A stretch of 5,758 bases of DNA from Candidatus Omnitrophota bacterium (GTDB lineage Bacteria > NPL-UPA2 > BS750m-G34), in NCBI GenBank assembly GCA_030640045.1, contig DAOWKF010000064.1:1-5758 (forward strand), in the 5' to 3' direction. Each line of letters starts with the position of its first letter. Position 1 is the stretch's first letter. Shown one piece after another: positions 1 to 5,758 of this stretch. Under the pieces are notes generated by a model. The model was not told the origin of the DNA and did no database searches. It saw only the letters and a list, made by a program, of their open reading frames with translations. A program made the translations under genes and the position numbers.

Positions 1-18
1 CTTATCATTGTTCTCCAT
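1..18 (-). CDS. Start of a new minus-strand gene, cut by the left edge
   Basis: Only six codons are visible (MENNDK), so no product can be named. The call rests on context: an ATG at 18-16 is preceded at 8 bases by a G-rich Shine-Dalgarno stretch, and a near-consensus promoter lies just upstream, predicting a leader of about 16 bases. A second ATG at 8-6, in another frame and preceded by GGAG, is an alternative start. The gene would have its own promoter and so need not belong to the sugar operon. Confidence 0.4.
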
Positions 19-19
19 C

Positions 20-45
20 TAATACACCCCCCTCGGGGTATATTA
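20..45 (-). repeat. Inverted repeat across -10 box, start site and ribosome site
   Basis: Arms 20-30 and 35-45 pair around the 4-base loop 31-34. As DNA, 10 of 11 positions are complementary, the exception being 25/40. In minus-strand RNA that position becomes a G-U wobble, so the stem is a continuous 11 base pairs with a GAGG loop. No T run follows it on either strand, so it is not an intrinsic terminator. It could be a repressor operator overlapping the promoter, or an RNA hairpin that hides the ribosome site in read-through transcripts. Confidence 0.55.
27..34 (-). promoter_or_regulatory. Ribosome binding site of the left-edge gene
   Basis: The minus strand reads GAGGGGGG here, followed by an 8-base spacer and ATG at 18-16. 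The purine run pairs well with the 3' end of 16S rRNA. It forms the loop and 3' arm of the dyad at 20-45, so its exposure depends on where the transcript begins. Confidence 0.45.
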
Positions 46-70
46 TACAGGAAAAATGACCTCATTTCAA
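42..70 (-). promoter_or_regulatory. Sigma-70-type promoter facing the left edge
   Basis: On the minus strand TTGAAA (70-65) is followed by exactly 17 bases and then TATAAT (47-42). The -10 box is a perfect match to consensus, the -35 box matches at 5 of 6 positions (TTGACA), and the spacing is optimal. Transcription would start near 35-33, giving a very short leader to the ATG at 18. It sits about 100 bases past the stop of the DUF4330 gene, which marks the probable boundary between the sugar operon and the next unit. The organism's sigma factor preference is unknown, so this is inferred from sequence match alone. Confidence 0.65.
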
Positions 71-95
71 AATCGGCAATGGTTTTTTGCACGTT

Positions 96-126
96 TTTAG
101 CCTCTTTTCAAGCCCCTATGGCTAAA
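96..126 (-). repeat. Small inverted repeat after the operon's last gene
   Basis: Seven-base arms, TTTAGCC at 96-102 and GGCTAAA at 120-126, flank a 17-base loop. The 120-123 arm can instead pair with AGCC at 111-114, giving a shorter alternative hairpin. In the minus-strand transcript the stem is followed by A-rich rather than U-rich sequence, so it lacks the signature of an intrinsic terminator. Nearby, 131-140 is a perfect 10-base palindrome (CAGAGCTCTG). No clear terminator for the operon is visible in 71-168; Rho-dependent ending or read-through are both possible. Confidence 0.3.
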
Positions 127-168
127 TGTCCAGAGCTCTGCTTGTAGATAAAAAATTTTTCATAATAA

Positions 169-903
169 TTACTTCTTTTTCCAAGGTCTCGATTTGACAA
201 TGATACCACCGACATGACAATTTTCCGTATGAACTGAAAAATGCTGTCCAATTTTTAAGTCAACCTCACCTCTTTTAATATGAAGCCTCACTCTAACCTT
301 GCCATCATGTGTATATTCTTTAGCAAGGACATCACCTGTCACGTGTCCCCATCGAATGACTCTATCACCCACCCTGACAGCATCTATCATTTCATCCGGA
401 AACCCTGTATTAAGGACCACCTCTATCTCTCTATCCATGAGTCCTATATTCAAAAGGGTTCCGCGTATGGAATACTTTGAAGTAGTGAGAGTAATAGAAT
501 CATCAATATTTAACTCCTGACCTTTAAGAAAAAAACTTGAGCCCTTCTCTCCCTTATTCCCGATAAGGACGTCCTTTACCCTCAGGGATAAATTTATCCA
601 TGCATGGACATCTGCAAATGTGTTACCATTTTTTTCAATATAAGGCTTTCTTATCTCAAGGCGAATAAGGCTGGAGCGGCCTCGGCTTCTATCTTCCATA
701 TCCCCTGGGTACATTTTTTTTACTATCTTTAATGGGAGAGATGGGAATAAAACCTTGGCTTCAACCTCGATGGGATAACCTAATTTAGCATTTCTGGCCA
801 GATTAAAAGATATATAGCCAAAAACTACTAAAGTTACTATAACACCTAAGTCAATAATATTAATAAGGCCAAATAATCTGCCTTTAGCGTCTATTATTCG
901 CAT
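169..903 (-). CDS. DUF4330-like membrane-anchored protein, function unknown
   Basis: The protein has 244 residues. Its opening, with the [17 protein letters not shown] stretch at residues 4-20, matches the N-terminus typical of DUF4330 proteins, whose role is not established. One hydrophobic helix (about 17-36) with positive charge on both sides suggests an N-anchored protein; the remaining 205 residues, rich in predicted beta strands, would most likely lie outside the cytoplasm. Three similar short modules recur in the C-terminal half, around residues 127-150, 178-193 and 218-235. The tail is basic (WKKK). I place the start at ATG 903 because GAGTGG lies 8 bases upstream and the family motif begins at once; a GTG at 915 would add four residues but has no ribosome site. 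It overlaps the uxs stop by 10 bases, so it is co-transcribed with the sugar genes, hinting at a role in envelope glycan assembly or export. That role is inference. Confidence 0.75.
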   Translation of the reverse strand: MRIIDAKGRLFGLINIIDLGVIVTLVVFGYISFNLARNAKLGYPIEVEAKVLFPSLPLKIVKKMYPGDMEDRSRGRSSLIRLEIRKPYIEKNGNTFADVHAWINLSLRVKDVLIGNKGEKGSSFFLKGQELNIDDSITLTTSKYSIRGTLLNIGLMDREIEVVLNTGFPDEMIDAVRVGDRVIRWGHVTGDVLAKEYTHDGKVRVRLHIKRGEVDLKIGQHFSVHTENCHVGGIIVKSRPWKKK

Positions 904-1826
904 GAGACAAACCACTCAATTGTCTTTTTAAGACCTTCTTCTAAACCTACCTTTGGTTCCCAGCCAAGATCTTTCCCTGCCCTGCTAATATCCGGCTGCC
1001 TTACCCTGGGGTCATCTATCGGCAACGGCTTAAAAACTATCTTACTCTTAGATCCCGTAAAGGTTGTAATCTTATTGGCCAGCTCCAGTATAGACATCTC
1101 TTTTGGATTGCCTAAATTCACCGGTTCATTTAAAGAGGAATTCATCAATTTGTAAATACCGTCAATCAAATCTGATATGTAACAGAAGCTCCTTGTCTGT
1201 GAACCGTCGCCAAAGACTGTGATGGGCTTTCCGCTAAGTGCCTGGTCAAGGAAGGCGGGTATGGCCCGTCCATCATTTCTCCTCATGTTTGGCCCAAATG
1301 TATTAAAAATACGGGCTATCTTTGCATCTATCTTGTGGGTTCTATGATAGGCCAGGGTAAGTGCTTCTGCAAATCGTTTGCTCTCGTCGTATACTCCGCG
1401 GGGCCCTACGCAATTAACATTTCCCCAATAGCTTTCCGGCTGGGGATGAATAAGCGGGTCGCCATAGACTTCTGAGGTTGAGGCAAGGAGAAATTTTGTA
1501 CCCTTAGCCTTTGCCAGGCCAAGGGCATTGTGCGTCCCAAGAGAACCTACCTTTAAAGTCTGGATAGGCAGATCCAGATAATCTATGGGACTTGCCGGAG
1601 ACGCAAAATGGAGGATATAATCGAGCTCGCCCTTTATATCAATAAATCCGGTTACATCGTGTTCAACAAAGGTAAAATGCGGATGGTTTTTAAAGTTCGA
1701 TAGATTGTTGATATTCCCTGTAATGAGATTGTCCATCCCTATGACCTCATATCCTCTATCTAAAAGAAGCCCGGATAAGTGAGAGCCGATAAATCCCGCA
1801 GCCCCTGTTACCAATACCTTTTTCAT
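894..1826 (-). CDS. uxs: UDP-glucuronate decarboxylase (UDP-xylose synthase) family SDR
   Basis: This 310-residue extended SDR is full length for the family, which converts UDP-glucuronate to UDP-xylose using tightly bound NAD+ in the cytoplasm. Visible signatures are the Rossmann GxxGxxG at 8-14, the HFASPASP segment at 73-80 that is characteristic of [12 protein letters not shown] at 116-124 with the Thr117/Glu119 pair, the YxxxK pair Tyr146/Lys150, the NTFGP and NDGRAIP segments at 175-190, and the [11 protein letters not shown] segment at 206-216. The DPRVRQPD segment at 272-279 carries the arginines that in UXS and ArnA contact the uronate. The start at 1826 forms an ATGA overlap with the epimerase stop; the local ribosome site is weak, which fits translational coupling. 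No gene in the window clearly makes UDP-glucuronate, so the substrate may come from elsewhere or may be a uronate made by the dehydrogenase encoded at 2788-4086. Family assignment is firm; exact substrate is not. Confidence 0.9.
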   Translation of the reverse strand: MKKVLVTGAAGFIGSHLSGLLLDRGYEVIGMDNLITGNINNLSNFKNHPHFTFVEHDVTGFIDIKGELDYILHFASPASPIDYLDLPIQTLKVGSLGTHNALGLAKAKGTKFLLASTSEVYGDPLIHPQPESYWGNVNCVGPRGVYDESKRFAEALTLAYHRTHKIDAKIARIFNTFGPNMRRNDGRAIPAFLDQALSGKPITVFGDGSQTRSFCYISDLIDGIYKLMNSSLNEPVNLGNPKEMSILELANKITTFTGSKSKIVFKPLPIDDPRVRQPDISRAGKDLGWEPKVGLEEGLKKTIEWFVSCE

Positions 1827-2779
1827 AACTTAAAATACTCTATCGTCTTCGCCAGTCCTGTTTCAAAATCTACCTTTACACTATAACCTAACTTTTCTTT
1901 TGCCTTAGAGATGTCAGCAAGAGAGTGTTTGACATCCCCTTTACGAGGCGGCATAAAAACAGGTTTAATGTTTTTTTGGATCTGCCCGGAGATTAAACCC
2001 CACAACTTATTTACTGTAATGCTACTCGATGTAGCAATATTAAAATTTTCTCCGCCTGCCTTATTTTTTGTATTTACCGCCAGCATGTTTGCCTCTACCA
2101 CATTATCTACATAAGTAAAATCACGGCTCTGCTCTCCGTCTCCATAGATAAAAGGCTGTTCATTTTTGAGCGCAGCCCTGATAAACCGGGGAATAACCGC
2201 TGCATATTCTGATTCCGGGTCCTGATGCGGACCAAAGACATTAAAATATCTCAGGGTTATTACATCCAGGCCATGGAGACGAAAAAACAGGCGGCCATAA
2301 TGCTCGCCGACCAGTTTTGTCACAGCATAAGGGGAAAGTGGATTGGGTTCCCCTAAAGGGATGGCTTCGCCTAGACTACCACCGCCATAAATAGAAGAGG
2401 AACTGGAGAATACAACCCTTTTTATCTTTGTTTCTTTAGCTGCAATAAATACATTCAGGGTGCCGCGGATATTGGTCTCTGTTGTAGGAATCGGCTCTCT
2501 AATAGACCTCTCTACAGAAGAAAGGGCTGCCTGGTGAAGACAATAATCCACATCTTTCATAGCCTTTTTAACCACTTCTAAATCCCTGATATCCCCTTCT
2601 ATGAGTTCAAAACGACCCGTCCCACGTGACCCTGTGCAGGGTAAACCTTCTATATTTTCTCTCCTGCCGGTAGAAAAATTATCCAGGACACGCACGCAAT
2701 GACCTTCTTCAAGAAGACGCGCTGTAATATTTGAGCCGATAAACCCGGCCCCGCCTGTAACTAAAAAATTTCTTCTCAT
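1823..2779 (-). CDS. wbpP: UDP-GlcNAc / UDP-GlcNAcA 4-epimerase, WbpP/TviC-like SDR
   Basis: The protein has 318 residues and is a GalE-related extended SDR that inverts C4 of a UDP-hexose through a 4-keto intermediate. Seen in the sequence: GGAGFIG at 9-15 for NAD binding, LDNFSTG at 32-38, [13 protein letters not shown] at 81-93, the serine-rich SSSSSIYG at 125-132 supplying the catalytic Ser, Tyr151 and Lys155 (YAVTK), and LRYFNVFGP at 176-184. LHQAALSSV and RYFNVFG are more typical of WbpP/TviC than of GalE. At GDVKHSLAD (281-289), Ser286 aligns with the position that is Tyr299 in E. coli GalE and Ser306 in WbpP; a small residue there opens the pocket for N-acetyl sugars. AGGA at 2789-2786, overlapping the previous gene's stop, is the ribosome site; the gap is 8 bases. 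Next to a WbpA-like dehydrogenase, the probable product is UDP-GalNAc or UDP-GalNAcA. A plain UDP-glucose 4-epimerase is less likely. Confidence 0.85.
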   Translation of the reverse strand: MRRNFLVTGGAGFIGSNITARLLEEGHCVRVLDNFSTGRRENIEGLPCTGSRGTGRFELIEGDIRDLEVVKKAMKDVDYCLHQAALSSVERSIREPIPTTETNIRGTLNVFIAAKETKIKRVVFSSSSSIYGGGSLGEAIPLGEPNPLSPYAVTKLVGEHYGRLFFRLHGLDVITLRYFNVFGPHQDPESEYAAVIPRFIRAALKNEQPFIYGDGEQSRDFTYVDNVVEANMLAVNTKNKAGGENFNIATSSSITVNKLWGLISGQIQKNIKPVFMPPRKGDVKHSLADISKAKEKLGYSVKVDFETGLAKTIEYFKL

Positions 2780-2787
2780 TTGCGTTC

Positions 2788-4086
2788 CTAAAGCTTAATT
2801 ACATTATGGCGGGGTGGGATCTCTTTTGTGGCATTGCGGGTATCGATGACAAGAGGGCTATTTTTAACAATGAATTTGTAATCAAATGCGTCATGGTCAG
2901 CTACGATCACAACCGCATCAGAGGACTTAAGAAGTTTTTGGTCAAGCAGTTTTGCCCTTAGCTTAAAGCTGCCGGCAACAAGTTTCCGGACATGCGGATC
3001 AGCAAAGCTTACCTCTGCCCCCTTTTCCCTCAAAAGGTGTATAATTTCGATTGCAGGAGATTCCCTGGTATCTGAAATATTTTTTTTATATGTTACGCCT
3101 AAAATCACAATCCTTGCGCCGGCCAGACTCTTCTTTTTCTCGTTTAAGGCATTCATAATTTTAGTGACAACGTATCCCGGCATAGCGCTATTTATCTCTC
3201 CGGCGAGCTCTATAAATCTCGCAGTAAAATTGTGCGTCCTGGCCTTCCAGGAAAGATAAAAAGGATCAGAAGGGATACAGTGTCCGCCCAATCCCGGACC
3301 CGGATAAAACGGCATAAAACCAAACGGCTTGGTCCTGGCTACGTCTATAACTTCCCACACGTCTATGTTAAGCCTGTTGCACATAAGGGCGAGTTCGTTT
3401 ACAAGGCCGATATTTACGCTGCGGAATGTATTTTCTAAAAGCTTTACCATCTCAGCTACCTTAGTGGAAGAGACAGGGATAACAGTCTCAATTATCTGCT
3501 CATACAATAACTTAGCAAGTCCGGTGCAGGCAGGCGTAATACCGCCAATGACCTTGGGGATATTTTGAGTGTTATAAACCTTATTGCCGGGATCTATGCG
3601 CTCAGGTGAAAACGCGAGAAAAAAATCCCTGCCGACTGCAAATCCCTTTTTCTTAAGGATTGGAAGGATGAGCTCATTAGTGGTCCCGGGATATGTTGTG
3701 CTCTCTAAAATGATTATCTGACCTTTTCGGAGAAAACGCCTTATCTTTTCAGAGGCCTTTACTACGAATGATATGTCAGGTTCCTTGGTCTTTCGAAGCG
3801 GAGTAGGGACGCAGATACTGACAGTATCCATCTCTCTTAATACACTAAAATCACGCGTTACCTTCAGCCCGTCTTTTTTCACTACGTCTTTTAAATCTTC
3901 ATCCGTTACGTCTAAAACATATGAACGTTTATCCTTTACAGCCTTTATCCTTTCTATATCGATATCTATCCCTGTAACTAAAAATCCAGCACGAGCAAAT
4001 TCTACAGCTAAAGGCAGACCTACATACCCGAGGCCGATTACCCCTATTTTAGCAGTGCGATTAATAATCTTTTGTTCAAGCTTCAT
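2788..4086 (-). CDS. wbpA: UDP-N-acetylglucosamine 6-dehydrogenase, WbpA-like (UDP-sugar dehydrogenase)
   Basis: The protein has 432 residues, full length for the UDP-glucose/GDP-mannose dehydrogenase family, which oxidises C6 of a nucleotide sugar to the uronate with two NAD+. The N-terminal Rossmann domain shows GLGYVG at 18-23 and an acidic Asp41 ending strand 2, favouring NAD. Next come CVPTP at 92-96, ESTTYPGTT at 128-136 and FSPER at 159-163. The central domain carries Lys215 and Asn219 (KLLEN), and the catalytic Cys270 lies in GPGLGGHCIPSDPFYL (263-278). The C-terminal UDP-binding domain begins near VTYKKNISDTRESPA at 331-345. The stretch after the cysteine, with WKARTHN and FIELAGEINSAMP (291-303), is the WbpA style of UDP-GlcNAc dehydrogenases rather than the UDP-glucose type, so UDP-GlcNAcA is the likely product. 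TGGAG lies 6 bases before the ATG, which overlaps the preceding gene by ATGA. UDP-ManNAc (WecC) or UDP-glucose activity cannot be excluded. Confidence 0.88.
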   Translation of the reverse strand: MKLEQKIINRTAKIGVIGLGYVGLPLAVEFARAGFLVTGIDIDIERIKAVKDKRSYVLDVTDEDLKDVVKKDGLKVTRDFSVLREMDTVSICVPTPLRKTKEPDISFVVKASEKIRRFLRKGQIIILESTTYPGTTNELILPILKKKGFAVGRDFFLAFSPERIDPGNKVYNTQNIPKVIGGITPACTGLAKLLYEQIIETVIPVSSTKVAEMVKLLENTFRSVNIGLVNELALMCNRLNIDVWEVIDVARTKPFGFMPFYPGPGLGGHCIPSDPFYLSWKARTHNFTARFIELAGEINSAMPGYVVTKIMNALNEKKKSLAGARIVILGVTYKKNISDTRESPAIEIIHLLREKGAEVSFADPHVRKLVAGSFKLRAKLLDQKLLKSSDAVVIVADHDAFDYKFIVKNSPLVIDTRNATKEIPPRHNVIKL

Positions 4087-5036
4087 TTATTTCTCCAGAA
4101 ATCCAAGAGGTCATTAAGTGTCTTTTCAAAAGGTATCTCCGGCTCCCATCCGGTTGTTTTTGAGAAAAGGCTGTGGTCTCCGAGAAGGATAGGCACATCC
4201 GACGGCCTCATCCTCTTCGGATCCTGCCTCTCCTTAATCTTGACCTTGGTCAGTCCTAAAAACATATCCAGGACGTCCCTCATCTTATAGGCCTTTCCCG
4301 AGGAAATATTGTAGGCCTCTCCGGGCTTACCTTTTTCCAGGGCAAGAAAATAGCCCCGTATTACATCGCGGACATCGGTAAAATCACGCTGCGCCTCAAG
4401 ATTGCCTACTTCTATTACAGGTTTCTTAAGCCCCTTCTCAATCTCAACAATCTGTTTGGCAATAGTGGAACAGAAAAAAACCTGACCGCGCCTCGGTCCT
4501 GTATGATTAAATGCCCTTGTCCGAATAACATGGAGTTTATAACTCATAAAATACTGATACCCTAACAGGTCCTGGCCGACCTTGCTTACCGCGTAAGGAC
4601 TTAAAGGCCTTAAAGGATTTGTCTCCTTGATCGGTAATTCATCGGGATGCACAAGGCCGTACTCTTCACTGGAGCCTGCAATAAGAATTGCCGGATTAAT
4701 CCCCAGTTCCCTCACTGCTTCTAAAATATTTAGCTGCCCGACAATATTGGTAGTAAGTGTCTCAGCCGGCGCGCTCCAGGACGCAGGGACAAAGGACTGG
4801 GCTGCCAGGTGATATATCTGGTCCGGTTTTATCTTCTGAACAGCCTTCTTTACGGAAGAGGCATCGCGTATGTCACATTCCGTAAAATTTAATTTATCTT
4901 TGATATGGTCAATATTTTCAGTGCGGCTGCGCCAGCGCTCAATGCCAAAGATCTCAACATTCCCCTTAGCAAGAAAAAATTCAGCCAGGTGGCTTCCCAC
5001 AAAACCGGTTACACCGGTAATAAGAATTTTTTTCAT
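4083..5036 (-). CDS. GDP-mannose 4,6-dehydratase / GDP-6-deoxy-mannose reductase (GMD/RMD) family SDR
   Basis: With the start at 5036 the protein has 317 residues. It is an NAD(P)-dependent extended SDR: GVTGFVG at 8-14, LAAQSFV at 78-84, SSEEYG at 122-127, and Tyr148/Lys152 in YAVSK. GSSEEYG, VGNLEAQRDFTDVRD (210-224) and MRPSDVP (276-282) closely follow GDP-6-deoxy-D-mannose reductases (RMD), which reduce the 4-keto sugar made by GMD. However FNHTGPRRGQ (176-185) resembles the GMD version of that loop, so automatic labels will probably say GDP-mannose 4,6-dehydratase. I favour a reductase acting on a 4-keto-6-deoxy sugar, perhaps from the dehydratase just upstream, whose stop it overlaps by ATGA. 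An in-frame ATG at 5066 would add ten residues but would lie deep inside the upstream gene; the ribosome site AGAGGGG and the Rossmann motif directly after MKKILITG favour 5036. The nucleotide (GDP, UDP or dTDP) is not settled. Confidence 0.82.
   Translation of the reverse strand: MKKILITGVTGFVGSHLAEFFLAKGNVEIFGIERWRSRTENIDHIKDKLNFTECDIRDASSVKKAVQKIKPDQIYHLAAQSFVPASWSAPAETLTTNIVGQLNILEAVRELGINPAILIAGSSEEYGLVHPDELPIKETNPLRPLSPYAVSKVGQDLLGYQYFMSYKLHVIRTRAFNHTGPRRGQVFFCSTIAKQIVEIEKGLKKPVIEVGNLEAQRDFTDVRDVIRGYFLALEKGKPGEAYNISSGKAYKMRDVLDMFLGLTKVKIKERQDPKRMRPSDVPILLGDHSLFSKTTGWEPEIPFEKTLNDLLDFWRNK
4093..4097 (-). promoter_or_regulatory. Ribosome binding site of the wbpA-like gene
   Basis: TGGAG on the minus strand sits 6 bases before the ATG at 4086-4084, within the last codons of the upstream gene. 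Together with the ATGA overlap it predicts both independent and coupled initiation. Confidence 0.5.
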
Positions 5037-5758
5037 AATCCCCTCTTTTTTAAATCTCCCCACCACTTCGCATTTTCTCTATACCAGTCAATAGTCTCCA
5101 AAAGCCCTTTTTCAAATTTTATCTCTGCCTCCCAGCCAAGAATCTCCTTAGCCTTTTTAGTTGAGCTTATGTGCCTCCTGACATGGCCCGGTCGGTCAGT
5201 GACATTTTTAATTAAATTTTCAGATTTATTCAACCGGTTCAAAATGTTTTTAGCTATATAATTTACATCCCATTCCCTGCCTGTGCCGAGATTAATGACC
5301 TCTCCCTGAATTTGCTTTAAGTCTATATCTATTAATTTTCGAAGCGCCTTACAGTGGTCATCAACATGGAGCCAGTCTCTGGTAAAGGAACCTTCGCCAT
5401 AGACAGGCAGGTGTGTCCCTTCCAGCGCATTGGTGACAAACAGAGGGATCACTTTCTCAGGAAACTGATAAGGACCGTAATTATTAAACGGCCGGATAAT
5501 TGCAATAGGGAGCTTGTATGTCAGGTAATAGGCAAAGGCCAGACGGTCTGCCCCTGTCTTAGCTGCTGCGTACGGACTCTGCGGATTTAAAGGGTGCGTC
5601 TCATCCATAGGGGAAATTTGTGCCATCCCGTAGACTTCAGAGGTAGAGACATGGACAAACCTCTCAACTGCTATTTTTCTTATGGACTCAAGAAGCACCT
5701 GAGTGCCATTGACATCTGTCCGGACAAATGGATATGCATTGTCGATTGACCTGTCCAC
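5033..5758 (-). CDS. dTDP-glucose 4,6-dehydratase-like SDR, N-terminus beyond the window
   Basis: The 241 visible residues are the C-terminal three quarters of an extended SDR. The reading frame is open to the edge; the first codon, GTG, is not a start but the Val of the HVDRSI motif found in RmlB-type dehydratases, so roughly 80 residues including the NAD-binding GxxGxxG are missing. Visible signatures are STSEVYG at 38-44, the YxxxK pair Tyr63/Lys67, RPFNNYGPYQFPEKVIP at 89-105, RDWLHVDDHCKA at 127-138 and TDRPGHVRRH at 187-196. The last four are close to RmlB, which removes water from a nucleotide-bound glucose to give a 4-keto-6-deoxy sugar. Classical RmlB has Asp-Glu in STDEVYG; here the Asp is Ser, as in GMD and in LegB-type dehydratases, so the substrate may not be dTDP-glucose. 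It is the first visible gene of the operon and overlaps its neighbour by ATGA. Any promoter lies outside the window. Confidence 0.82.
   Translation of the reverse strand: MDRSIDNAYPFVRTDVNGTQVLLESIRKIAVERFVHVSTSEVYGMAQISPMDETHPLNPQSPYAAAKTGADRLAFAYYLTYKLPIAIIRPFNNYGPYQFPEKVIPLFVTNALEGTHLPVYGEGSFTRDWLHVDDHCKALRKLIDIDLKQIQGEVINLGTGREWDVNYIAKNILNRLNKSENLIKNVTDRPGHVRRHISSTKKAKEILGWEAEIKFEKGLLETIDWYRENAKWWGDLKKRGL
5040..5046 (-). promoter_or_regulatory. Ribosome binding site fixing the start of the GMD/RMD-family gene
   Basis: AGAGGGG on the minus strand lies 3 bases before the ATG at 5036-5034, inside the end of the upstream gene. It supports this ATG over the in-frame ATG at 5066. Confidence 0.55.

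Noticed and set aside
20..45. Hairpin as an intrinsic terminator of the sugar operon
   Set aside because: The stem is strong, but no T run follows it on the minus strand, and it overlaps a -10 box and a ribosome site, which fits initiation better than termination.
131..140. Perfect 10-base palindrome CAGAGCTCTG as an operator or recombination site
   Set aside because: Short palindromes of this size occur by chance; there is no second copy or adjacent mobile gene to support a role.
122..163. Minus-strand 13-codon ORF just after the DUF4330 stop
   Set aside because: It is too short, has no recognisable motif and only a vague purine-rich stretch upstream; it is indistinguishable from chance.
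903..915. GTG at 915 as start of the DUF4330 gene
   Set aside because: There is no ribosome site before it, and the family-type N-terminus begins at the ATG at 903.
3773..4117. Plus-strand ORF of 114 codons
   Set aside because: It lies antisense to the well-conserved dehydrogenase gene; its serine/isoleucine-rich translation shows no domain.
5036..5066. ATG at 5066 as start of the GMD/RMD-family gene
   Set aside because: It would add ten residues ahead of the usual Rossmann start and lie deep in the upstream gene; the ATG at 5036 has AGAGGGG upstream and gives the ATGA overlap seen at two other junctions.
4905..5261. Plus-strand ORF of 118 codons
   Set aside because: It spans the junction of two convincing minus-strand SDR genes in a shadow frame and has no recognisable motif.
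5033..5758. GTG at 5758 as a true start codon
   Set aside because: It encodes the Val of a conserved internal dehydratase motif and the frame is open to the edge, so the gene is truncated by the window.

Overview
The window is one unbroken bacterial operon on the minus strand, read from base 5758 down to about base 169, followed by a short intergenic stretch with what looks like a new promoter and the first codons of another minus-strand gene at the left edge. No plus-strand gene is supported. The organism cannot be named from the sequence. Moderate base composition, ATG starts with AGGAG-like ribosome sites, an N-anchored DUF4330 protein and a surface-sugar cassette fit an uncultured envelope-bearing bacterium. 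A candidate phylum such as Omnitrophota is a guess of low confidence.

In transcription order the operon encodes: (1) a 4,6-dehydratase-like SDR, cut by the right edge (5033-5758); (2) a GMD/RMD-family SDR (4083-5036); (3) a UDP-GlcNAc/UDP-Glc 6-dehydrogenase family enzyme, WbpA-like (2788-4086); (4) a WbpP/TviC-like UDP-hexosamine 4-epimerase (1823-2779); (5) a UXS-type UDP-glucuronate decarboxylase (894-1826); (6) a membrane-anchored DUF4330 protein of unknown function (169-903). Three junctions are ATGA start/stop overlaps, one is an 8-base gap and one a 10-base overlap, so the genes are tightly packed and probably translationally coupled.

The five enzymes form a nucleotide-sugar toolkit for making glycan precursors. 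Genes 1 and 2 read as a dehydratase-reductase pair giving a 6-deoxyhexose. Genes 3 and 4 read as a dehydrogenase-epimerase pair giving an N-acetylated uronic acid such as UDP-GalNAcA. Gene 5 would decarboxylate a UDP-uronate to a UDP-pentose, either UDP-xylose or, if fed by gene 3, an N-acetylated xylose. No glycosyltransferase, flippase or polymerase lies in the window.

Bases 1-168 hold no full gene. On the minus strand they contain a near-consensus sigma-70 promoter (TTGAAA, 17 bases, TATAAT), a strong dyad across the start site, a G-rich ribosome site and an ATG. The dyad would hide the ribosome site in read-through RNA but not in RNA begun at the promoter. This is the least ordinary signal here. 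The rest is a well-formed but conventional sugar-nucleotide operon.
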